Of a stretch of DNA of 64,000 nt, positions 56,972-64,000 are shown in pieces. Both the position numbers and the translations under genes were made by a program. Location: NCBI RefSeq assembly GCF_009725755.1, contig NZ_WNIJ01000005.1, forward strand, positions 1 to 64,000. The letters run 5' to 3'. The notes beneath the pieces are model-generated. The model made no database searches. It was not told where the DNA came from and saw only the letters and a program-made list of their open reading frames with translations. Origin of the DNA: Bombella sp. ESL0385. GTDB lineage: Bacteria; Pseudomonadota; Alphaproteobacteria; Acetobacterales; Acetobacteraceae. Numbering within the stretch: position 1 is the first letter of the stretch; each line of letters opens with the position of its first letter.

Positions 56972-59229
56972 CAGTCCTGCCCTCCTGCGGGGTGATTATC
57001 GTCTCGCGCCGCCCCGCGTGAGGGGGACGATTCTGCTGCTTCTAAATGCCGATTTTGCTGTAACCAGAGTGTTCGATACACATCACAACGCTCCAACAAG
57101 GTTTCATGTGGAGCAATATCCACAACACGCCCTTGGTCAAGAACAGCAATTTGGTCACATTTCACCAAAGAGGAGAGGCGATGGGAAACAATCACCATCG
57201 TCCGCCCCTTTGCCAGATTTTGCAAATTCGCATTCACCAAAGCTTCTGATTCCGGGTCCAGAGCGGAGGTTGCTTCATCCAAAATCATCAATTTAGGGTC
57301 GGAAATCACAGCACGCGCAATCGCCAAACGCTGCCGCTGCCCACCGGAAATATTGGTAGAGCCTTCCTCAATCCACGTCTCATAGCCCGCAGGCATACGC
57401 TCAATAAACTCCTCCGCTCCAGCTAGGCGGGCTGCACGGATAACATCATCCAACGTCAAACCCGGTCGCCCGGCGGTGATATTATCGTGAATCGTGCCGC
57501 GAAAGAGGAAGTTATCCTGCAACACAACACCAAAAGACCGCCGCAAATAATGCAAGTTAATCTCGCGCAAATCGACCCCATCGAGACGGAGATACCCTTG
57601 ATAATTACGACTCACCCCCTGCAACAGGCGCGTAATGGTAGATTTACCGGATCCAGACCGCCCCACAAGGCCGAGCATCGTCCCCGCAGGAACCTCAAAA
57701 TTAACATCAGACAGGGCCTTATTAGCCGCCCCCGGATAGGTAAAGTTGATGCTATCAAAACTAAGAGCCCCTTTGATAACAGGGCGCATCCCATGAGTAA
57801 GAGCGTATGTTTCTGTCGGCTGGTTCAATACCGCTCCCGCTTCCCCAAGCGAAACCGTAACTTCATTGATGGATTCCATCAATTTAGCCAAACTCACCAG
57901 CGGGGCGGCGACACGTCCGCCCAGCATCATAAAGGCCATAAGTGCACCGCCCTGCATCGTGTCAGAATCGGTAAGAACCAAATAAGCCCCCACTAGGATA
58001 ATCCCACGATTAATGAACATATTGAGCGGCTGCACCAACGTATTCACCCAATTAGACAAACGCTGGGAGGCTAACCGCCAATGAATCACCGTGGCCGTGC
58101 GCTCATCCCACTCTGCCCGCCTTGTGGCCTCTAAAGCGAGCGTCTTAACCGTCCGAATCCCCGCAACAGTCTCATATAAAGTCGCCCCGCGCTGCATCTC
58201 TGCCCGCACCATCTTCCCAGCAACGCGGCTAACAACGGGGAGCATGATAACAACAATCAACCCGATGCCCCCAGCACAAAGCAGGGTCAACCACGCCATA
58301 GTGGAGCTCATATAAAAGAGAACGGGCATCACAACCATTAGCATGAACATATCAAGCAGGGTGTTCATCACCTGCCCGGTCATAAAGTCACGTACTTTGA
58401 AGATGGAATGAAAGCGGCCTAGCACCTCACCAGCCTGCTGCCGCTCGTAGAACTCCAACGGCAGAGCCAACAGACGGTTAAACGCATGGAGGGAGATACG
58501 CGCATCAATGCGCGTTGTGACAATGAGCATCAGCTCTTGCCGAGCATAAGTCAGCAAAATCTCATACAAGCTGAGAATCAACACAAAACCACTCAAAGAG
58601 ACCAATGTCGCCATAGAGTGATAATTGATAACCCTATCAACCACCTGCATGACAATCATCGCTGGGAAAAGCCCCAACACACTGACAATCATAGAGGCAA
58701 AGATAATATCCCGCAGGCCTTTCTTCTCCCGCAGGACCATCTTGGCAAACCAATAGAAGTCGAACACCGCATCGGATTCCGACTCATCAGACCGCCGTTT
58801 GATAAGAACAACATCGCCCGTCCAAAGCTGCATCAACCGCAGCTCATCGACAGGGACAGGCGGCTCTCCTTCCCCCTTCAACGGGTCACGCAGCCAAACA
58901 ATCCCTTTCTCTGGGTCCGTACGGACTAGCAGGCCCGCAGAGCCATCACGAAAGAGAAGCACCACTGGCGGCGTATAGCCTAACTTGACAAGGTACCGCC
59001 ACCGCAGGCGCATCCCCTTGGCAACCGCCCCATAATCCCGCAACCAACGCACCAATGTCGCTGGAGAGGGGGACGATTCCCCCGGCTCTGCCGCGAAGTC
59101 GCGTAGATCCAGCTCTATACCATGGTAACGCGCTGCGGCCATAACAGCCCGTAGGCGAATATAGACCGGATTTACCCGCTCGGCCTTCTGCCCAGAAGCC
59201 TGCTTGCCAGTTGGGGGCTGGTTCTCCAC
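56971..59229 (-). CDS. Type I secretion ABC transporter (HlyB/PrtD-like) with C39-like domain
   Basis: A 752-aa fused permease-ATPase. Residues 20-150 form a C39-like domain; the position of the catalytic Cys is occupied by AVMAAARYHG, so it should be proteolytically dead and used to hold substrate, as in HlyB. Six helices span about 165-430. The nucleotide domain has Walker A GRSGSGKST (about 528), signature ISGGQRQRL and Walker B LMILDEATSALD. It begins at a GTG with AAGGA upstream and is the first gene of the seven-gene operon. The exported protein is not visible here. Confidence 0.94.
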   Translation of the reverse strand: MENQPPTGKQASGQKAERVNPVYIRLRAVMAAARYHGIELDLRDFAAEPGESSPSPATLVRWLRDYGAVAKGMRLRWRYLVKLGYTPPVVLLFRDGSAGLLVRTDPEKGIVWLRDPLKGEGEPPVPVDELRLMQLWTGDVVLIKRRSDESESDAVFDFYWFAKMVLREKKGLRDIIFASMIVSVLGLFPAMIVMQVVDRVINYHSMATLVSLSGFVLILSLYEILLTYARQELMLIVTTRIDARISLHAFNRLLALPLEFYERQQAGEVLGRFHSIFKVRDFMTGQVMNTLLDMFMLMVVMPVLFYMSSTMAWLTLLCAGGIGLIVVIMLPVVSRVAGKMVRAEMQRGATLYETVAGIRTVKTLALEATRRAEWDERTATVIHWRLASQRLSNWVNTLVQPLNMFINRGIILVGAYLVLTDSDTMQGGALMAFMMLGGRVAAPLVSLAKLMESINEVTVSLGEAGAVLNQPTETYALTHGMRPVIKGALSFDSINFTYPGAANKALSDVNFEVPAGTMLGLVGRSGSGKSTITRLLQGVSRNYQGYLRLDGVDLREINLHYLRRSFGVVLQDNFLFRGTIHDNITAGRPGLTLDDVIRAARLAGAEEFIERMPAGYETWIEEGSTNISGGQRQRLAIARAVISDPKLMILDEATSALDPESEALVNANLQNLAKGRTMVIVSHRLSSLVKCDQIAVLDQGRVVDIAPHETLLERCDVYRTLWLQQNRHLEAAESSPSRGAARDDNHPAGGQD

Positions 59230-59482
59230 AGAATATCCTTACCTTATCTCGTCTACTATGATGGGGTTTATACGTACACACCCCTAGTTTATATTCTATT
59301 AAGCGCGAAATCTATAATGTGTCACCCCAGACAGCAAGGGCACAAAACCATTCCTACCCCTTTTTAGCCTATATGACCCTCCTTTCATTTTACAAACAGC
59401 CTCCCTATGTGACAAAAAACGGCCTCTAGGCCTTCATCCCTCCCTCAACTCCTCGCCGCTCAGCTATCCAAAGGTAGCCGTC

Positions 59483-60964
59483 ATGCTCACAACCCCACTT
59501 TATACACGCCATTTATCAGACTTCTTCCATAAGCCCATCACTCCATTACCGCCGCCTGCCCCACAGATTATCGCCCTTAATGAGACCTTAGCCCATGATT
59601 TAGGGTTGGATGTGGCCTGGCTACACTCCCCTGCGGGAATTGCCTTTCTCAGCCAAGGTCTTTTGCCCACCCCATCCCCCCAAAGCCCCGTTGCGACCGC
59701 TTATGCTGGGCATCAGTTTGGCCAATTTGTACCCTCTCTGGGCGATGGCCGCGCCGCCCTCATTGCCGATTGCCAAGACCAAAACGGCACTATGATGGAA
59801 CTCCAAATTAAAGGAAGCGGGCGGACCCCCTTCTCCCGTGGAGGGGACGGTAAAAACACACTCGGCCCTGCCCTGCGTGAATATATCGTCAGCGAGGCTA
59901 TGCATGCCCTTAACATCCCCACAACACGCGCCCTAGCAGTCCTCACCACGGGAGAAACAATAGAGCGCAATAGTGGCCCTGTCCCCGGTGCGCTCATCGT
60001 CCGAGTAGCACGCAGCCATATCCGGGTAGGCAGCTTCCAATATGCTGCTGCTCATGGCGGGTTAGAGCGTGTGCGTGACGTAGCGGATTTTACAATCCAA
60101 CGGCTTTTCCCCCATCTTGCTGAGGAGGATGGACCAACACGTTATTATAATCTGCTGAAACTGGTTATCCAAAAACACGCAGCCCTCACTGCCCGCTGGA
60201 TGGAGGTCGGCTTCATCCATGGGGTGATGAATACCGATAATTGCGCCCTCTCTGGCGAAACTCTCGATTACGGTCCTTGCGCCTTTATGGACCGTTTCGA
60301 CCCGATGAAGCATTTCAGCTTTATTGATAAAGATGGCCGCTACGCTTATGGCCGCCAACCAGCTCTTGCCCTCTGGAATCTTAGCCGCTTAGCAGAATGT
60401 CTCTTTCCTTTGTTCGATGAAGATGAACACCGCGCTATTGAGCAAGCACAAGAGGCCCTGCATGAGTTTGATCACCTCTTTCATCATAACTGGCTCTCAG
60501 GCTTTCGCCGTAAACTAGGTCTTGAGAAGCAAGACGAGCACGATATTCGCCTATTAGAACATCTGTTAGAAACCATGCATACTGGCCAAGCAGACTTCAC
60601 CAATATATTCCGTATGCTTAGCTCTACATCCGTGGCGGTGGAAGGACACTATCATAATGTACGAGACTTATTCCCCACTAATAAAGGCCATTTTGACCTC
60701 TGCCGGACAGAGCTACTCCACCGCCTTACGCTAGAAGAACGCTCCCCCAAGGCACGGCAAGAGGCCATGCAGGCCACTAATCCGCGCATTATCCCGCGTA
60801 ATCATCAAATAGAAAACGCACTTTCCCAAGCTCTCAAAGGGGACTATCAACCCTTCCATCGCCTGCATGAGGCCCTCAAAACCCCCTTTGCCGAGGCAGA
60901 CGATGCCCTTACTGCCACCCCCTCACCAGAGGAGGAAGTGCGTTACACATTCTGCGGCACATAG
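59483..60964 (+). CDS. selO: Protein adenylyltransferase SelO
   Basis: A 493-aa pseudokinase-fold enzyme that transfers AMP to Ser/Thr/Tyr of target proteins. It shows the family landmarks AYAGHQFGQF, LGDGRAALI, LQIKGSGRTPFSRGGDGK, EYIVSEAMHALNIPTTRAL and GVMNTDNCALSGETLDYGPCAFMD (nucleotide and metal binding). Cys third from the end (TFCGT) corresponds to the selenocysteine position of animal SelO. It stands alone between the secretion operon and the envelope genes. Confidence 0.94.
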   Translation: MLTTPLYTRHLSDFFHKPITPLPPPAPQIIALNETLAHDLGLDVAWLHSPAGIAFLSQGLLPTPSPQSPVATAYAGHQFGQFVPSLGDGRAALIADCQDQNGTMMELQIKGSGRTPFSRGGDGKNTLGPALREYIVSEAMHALNIPTTRALAVLTTGETIERNSGPVPGALIVRVARSHIRVGSFQYAAAHGGLERVRDVADFTIQRLFPHLAEEDGPTRYYNLLKLVIQKHAALTARWMEVGFIHGVMNTDNCALSGETLDYGPCAFMDRFDPMKHFSFIDKDGRYAYGRQPALALWNLSRLAECLFPLFDEDEHRAIEQAQEALHEFDHLFHHNWLSGFRRKLGLEKQDEHDIRLLEHLLETMHTGQADFTNIFRMLSSTSVAVEGHYHNVRDLFPTNKGHFDLCRTELLHRLTLEERSPKARQEAMQATNPRIIPRNHQIENALSQALKGDYQPFHRLHEALKTPFAEADDALTATPSPEEEVRYTFCGT

Positions 60965-60992
60965 GTAAGGTATGGGTCAGCGCAACCGAGAT

Positions 60993-61535
60993 TTATTGCG
61001 TTAAATCCCGCGCACGCCGCATAGCTTGCTCTAACCCTCGCGTAGAGAAAAGCAACTTGACCGGCTGACCAGAAAAACTCAACGCCGTAAATGTCCCGAT
61101 ATTATCTTTTAAAAGCGTGCGCCATTGCCCATCATCAAATGTAAGAGGCACAAGGCAACCTGTCGGCAAACAGGTCGAGAAGGAATAAATATCCCCTACC
61201 GGCTGAGAGGCGTTGGTTAGGGTTAACCCATGCAATAAATCCAACCCGAAGGAGACCGTCACCACACCACGCACTTGCTCGCCATCAGGCTCTAGCCGTA
61301 AACTCATCACACTCTTATGAGTATGAACATCAATCGCCCTTTGCGTCGCCACACATTTGACCTCACCGCTTTTATTAGTCCCACCCGGTGCTTGGCAGGC
61401 AAGCTGCCAATCTTGATAGGTCTCTCGTAGAAATGGCACCTTATCAGGCAAGCTTGTTGCTGCATGAGATACCGAGGCAACCCCCAGCACTAGCAGGCTA
61501 AACACGCCATATTTTATAAGCTGCCTCATCATCAT
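60993..61535 (-). CDS. Invasion-associated locus B (IalB) family protein
   Basis: A 180-aa periplasmic protein. A signal peptide (LIKYGVFSLLVLGVASVSHA) is followed by the IalB pattern: YQDWQLACQ, four cysteines (CQ, VKC, STCLPTGC) and FTALSFSGQPVKLLFSTRGLEQA. The family was named from Bartonella but is widespread in alphaproteobacteria, with no proven biochemical role here. The frame opens further up at 61613; I use the ATG at 61535 preceded by GGGAGAGGG. It follows the coiled-coil protein. Confidence 0.85.
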   Translation of the reverse strand: MMMRQLIKYGVFSLLVLGVASVSHAATSLPDKVPFLRETYQDWQLACQAPGGTNKSGEVKCVATQRAIDVHTHKSVMSLRLEPDGEQVRGVVTVSFGLDLLHGLTLTNASQPVGDIYSFSTCLPTGCLVPLTFDDGQWRTLLKDNIGTFTALSFSGQPVKLLFSTRGLEQAMRRARDLTQ

Positions 61536-61566
61536 GCCCTCTCCCATCGCTATCTTTCCGATGTTC

Positions 61567-62079
61567 TTATTGTTCCCACCAATGGCGTTGCGCCATTTTT
61601 GCGGCCTGCCCAAGGTCTGTCTTCAACGCAACATCGCCCTGCGCCGCTTGGCGTAATTGCTCCGTCTGCGCTTGTTTCTGCGCTAAATCCGCTTTGACGA
61701 ACTCATCCTCATGGCTCACACGGCTCTCCAACATTTTGAGCTCAAGCTGCTGTTTCTGCAACGCAATAGCACGGCTTGCCTCACGATATTGCCGGTCATC
61801 CTGCCAATCCGTCTCAGCACGCGCACGTTGTGCGGCAGCAATACGCGCTGCATAAGCCTCATCCTGTTGCCGCTGACGCACTCGTGCTTGGGCCGCCCGT
61901 TGTGCGGCTTGCTGCTGCGCAACCTCCAAAGAGACGCGGCGTTGGTCTTGGCTATCCTGAATCTGGCCTAAATGCTCTAACTGTGTGGGGTCCATCGCTT
62001 GTGCATAAACCGCCCCACCATAAAGAGCCAGAATAAGGCTAAAAGCACAGCCTACAGCCCATCTATTATGCCGCATCAT
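61567..62079 (-). CDS. Periplasmic coiled-coil protein of unknown function
   Basis: A 170-aa protein with a signal peptide ending near VYAQA, then an almost continuous Gln/Ala/Arg-rich helix (AAQRAAQARVRQRQQDEAYAARI and following) that should form a coiled coil. It may belong to DUF5384, from memory only. The middle gene of three small envelope genes on this strand. Confidence 0.7.
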   Translation of the reverse strand: MMRHNRWAVGCAFSLILALYGGAVYAQAMDPTQLEHLGQIQDSQDQRRVSLEVAQQQAAQRAAQARVRQRQQDEAYAARIAAAQRARAETDWQDDRQYREASRAIALQKQQLELKMLESRVSHEDEFVKADLAQKQAQTEQLRQAAQGDVALKTDLGQAAKMAQRHWWEQ

Positions 62080-62099
62080 TCACCCTCCTTCACACAGCT

Positions 62100-62621
62100 T
62101 TACCGGCGCGGACATGCCGCATTAGGCTGAACACGCGTCCCCGTCCCCCCTGTGGAGACCAATAACGCCGTACCGGGCTTATATTCGCATGTCCGTCCCA
62201 CTTGGGTGGAAAGAAGCACCTCCCCACCTGCACGGTCCTGATAGGCAATCGTCACACCTTTAACGAGTGTATGATCACCTACAACCTGCCCGCCAACAAG
62301 GGACCCACCAATAGCCCCACCAGCACCAGCAGCCAAACCGCCACCCCAGCCAGAATGACCCGCACCAACGGCCAAACCGCTCCCTAAAGCTGCCCCTACA
62401 AGGCCACCTACAATCTTAGCGGTACGCCGATTACGCGCATTATCAACATTAACACGCGCCACAGAGACAGAGATAATCTGTACAACACGGCCCCGCTGCA
62501 CGGTATTGACTTGGGATTGATCATACACATCAGGCCGTGATTCCTGCCCCGGTGTCTCACATGCCGTTAAAGCCAAAAACGGCACAACCAGAACCGCCAA
62601 CAAAGCACGCATCTTCACCAT
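62100..62621 (-). CDS. Glycine-zipper outer-membrane lipoprotein (SlyB/17-kDa type)
   Basis: A 173-aa lipoprotein. The signal ends with a lipobox LTAC. A segment with QRGRVVQIISVSVARV precedes a glycine-zipper 2TM region (IVGGLVGAALGSGLAVGAG ... GGAIGGSLVGGQVVG). The C-terminal half is small and beta-like. Such proteins support outer-membrane integrity and are often induced by envelope stress. An ATG at 62642 would add seven residues; the ATG at 62621 has GAGGAAG upstream. Confidence 0.85.
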   Translation of the reverse strand: MVKMRALLAVLVVPFLALTACETPGQESRPDVYDQSQVNTVQRGRVVQIISVSVARVNVDNARNRRTAKIVGGLVGAALGSGLAVGAGHSGWGGGLAAGAGGAIGGSLVGGQVVGDHTLVKGVTIAYQDRAGGEVLLSTQVGRTCEYKPGTALLVSTGGTGTRVQPNAACPRR

Positions 62622-62855
62622 GATGTCTTCCTCAATCCTCATACAATGCCCACATTAGCCGTTCTCCATTTATTTAGGTGAGAATAGCCCTATAGATAAC
62701 CATCCCTTTAGATACAGGTAACTTAACGTCAAGTGAGTTTTTTGCAATCTTCCCAATAAGATAGCCTGCCCCCTTGTCTCCCTTCCTCCTTTAAGGGACA
62801 TTACCAGCTCATCATGTTCATCCTCTTATCCTAACGGCCCTATCACCCTTAACCT

Positions 62856-64000
62856 ATGAACACTGCCAGCACCCTCCCTCATCTCTGGCTACCTTATAGC
62901 CAAATGCATACCGCTCCCTTCCCGGTTGAAGCACAAGCAACCTCTGGTAGTACCATCACCCTTGCTGATGGGCGCACCCTCATAGATGGCATTGCCTCTT
63001 GGTGGACAGCCTGCCACGGCTATAACCACCCTTCCATACGCCGCGCGCTTATCACACAAGCTGAGCGCATGCCCCATGTCATGTTTGGCGGTATGGTCCA
63101 TCAACCAGCCATAACCCTTGCCCAACGGCTCGCCGCCCGCTTACCGGGCGACTTAGAGCGCGTCTTTTTTACAGATTCTGGCTCTGTCGCGATGGAAGTC
63201 GCAGCGAAAATGGCCATTCAATATCATCTCAATAAAGGCCATACAGGACGGCACAAGCTACTCTCCTTCCGCGGGGGCTATCATGGCGATACCCTAGCGA
63301 TGATGGCCATTTGTGACCCTGAAGAAGGAATGCACCGCCTCTTTGGCGCAGCTTTACCGCAGCAAATCCTTGCAGACCTCCCAACCACGCTCGCACATTC
63401 CGCCGCTTTGGAGGCCCTCCTCGCCCGACAAGGCCATGAAATCGCTGCTCTCATTGTTGAGCCTCTCGTCCAAGGGGCGGGAGGGATGCTCTTTCACACC
63501 GCAGAAACCCTTCGCCAGCTCCGCCGCCTCTGCGATTCTTACGGAATTTTGCTGATTTTGGATGAAGTCTTTACCGGTTTTGGCCGCACAGGCACCTTCT
63601 TTGCCTGCGAGCAAGCCGACATCACACCAGACATCATCGCCCTCTCCAAGGCCCTCACAGCAGGGACCATGCCACTCGCCGCAACAGTGGCCCGCAAAAC
63701 AGTTTTTGAGGCTTTTCTCTCGGACAATCCCCTCCACGCCCTCATGCACGGCCCCACCTTTATGGCCAATCCACTCGCCTGCGCGGTTGCTAATGCCTCG
63801 CTTGATCTTTTCGACCAAGAACCCCGGCTAGAGCAAGTCCGCGCCATTCATACCCAAATGACCCATGAGCTAGAGCCATGCCGTCACCTACCCGGCGTGC
63901 GCGATGTCCGCACTCTTGGGGCCATTGGCGTTGTAGAGCTTGAAAGATTAGATGACCCTGAAGCCCTAAAACGCGCCTTCCTTAAAGAGGGCGTATGGAT
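62856..64000 (+). CDS. bioA: Adenosylmethionine-8-amino-7-oxononanoate aminotransferase, partial (3' end outside window)
   Basis: The first 381 codons of a class III aminotransferase of biotin synthesis; about 45 residues are missing past the right edge. It makes 7,8-diaminononanoate from KAPA with SAM as amino donor. Read by eye: the N-terminal WWTACHGYNHP, the SGSVAMEVAAKMA segment, LDEVFTGFGRTGTFFA and the PLP lysine in ALSKALTAGTMPL. The WWTACHGY motif and SGS set BioA apart from other class III enzymes. No strong ribosome-binding site precedes the ATG at 62856. Confidence 0.92.
   Translation, partial: MNTASTLPHLWLPYSQMHTAPFPVEAQATSGSTITLADGRTLIDGIASWWTACHGYNHPSIRRALITQAERMPHVMFGGMVHQPAITLAQRLAARLPGDLERVFFTDSGSVAMEVAAKMAIQYHLNKGHTGRHKLLSFRGGYHGDTLAMMAICDPEEGMHRLFGAALPQQILADLPTTLAHSAALEALLARQGHEIAALIVEPLVQGAGGMLFHTAETLRQLRRLCDSYGILLILDEVFTGFGRTGTFFACEQADITPDIIALSKALTAGTMPLAATVARKTVFEAFLSDNPLHALMHGPTFMANPLACAVANASLDLFDQEPRLEQVRAIHTQMTHELEPCRHLPGVRDVRTLGAIGVVELERLDDPEALKRAFLKEGVW

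Overview
The window looks like a chromosomal segment of an acetic acid bacterium (Alphaproteobacteria, Acetobacteraceae). The evidence is the F1-ATPase operon order atpHAGDC without F0 genes, a one-piece PutA lacking the N-terminal DNA-binding domain, an rpe-heparinase pair, PqiABC, and moderate GC judged by eye. A nectar- or insect-associated genus (Saccharibacter/Bombella/Neokomagataea-like) or Acetobacter is possible; genus placement is a guess. I see no insertion sequence, prophage or CRISPR array. Genes are densely packed in short operons, often with 1-4 nt overlaps, and are separated by clear intrinsic terminators.

Left part (1-24 kb): F1-ATPase operon (minus); tRNA-Gly(TCC); tRNA-Trp(CCA)-secE-nusG; pqiABC lipid transport (minus); tRNA-Thr(CGT) followed directly by a membrane-anchored Mrr-type nuclease; peroxide defence (ahpC, ahpF, divergent oxyR); putA; and a sulfur-transfer cluster (two tandem cysteine desulfurases, ferredoxin, mnmA) divergent from an alpha/beta hydrolase and tyrS.

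Middle (25-44 kb): a heparinase-family protein and rpe. Divergent from rpe is a TPP riboswitch heading a three-gene operon (TonB-dependent receptor, APH-fold kinase, PnuC/PnuT-type permease) that reads as a complete thiamine-scavenging route from outer membrane to phosphorylation. Next come an RND efflux operon with a divergent TetR regulator that appears to start at ATT, an asparagine permease, and pstCAB-phoU without pstS.

Right part (44-64 kb): a double GT2 glycosyltransferase, dps, and a seven-gene minus-strand operon of about 11.3 kb. It encodes a type I secretion ABC transporter (HlyB-like, with an inactive C39-like domain), its HlyD adaptor, a Sel1-repeat protein, a 990-aa glycosyltransferase with GT2 and GT4 parts, a protein with two ChW-like repeats, a GT4 glycosyltransferase and a small protein with a Pro-Glu hexanucleotide repeat. 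No RTX-type substrate is visible. I consider this coupling of secretion to glycosylation the best candidate for an undescribed system here. The window closes with selO, three small envelope proteins (IalB, a coiled-coil protein, a glycine-zipper lipoprotein) and a bioA gene cut by the right edge.

Start codons were revised in several genes from Shine-Dalgarno (SD) position and family length; each case is stated in the entry.
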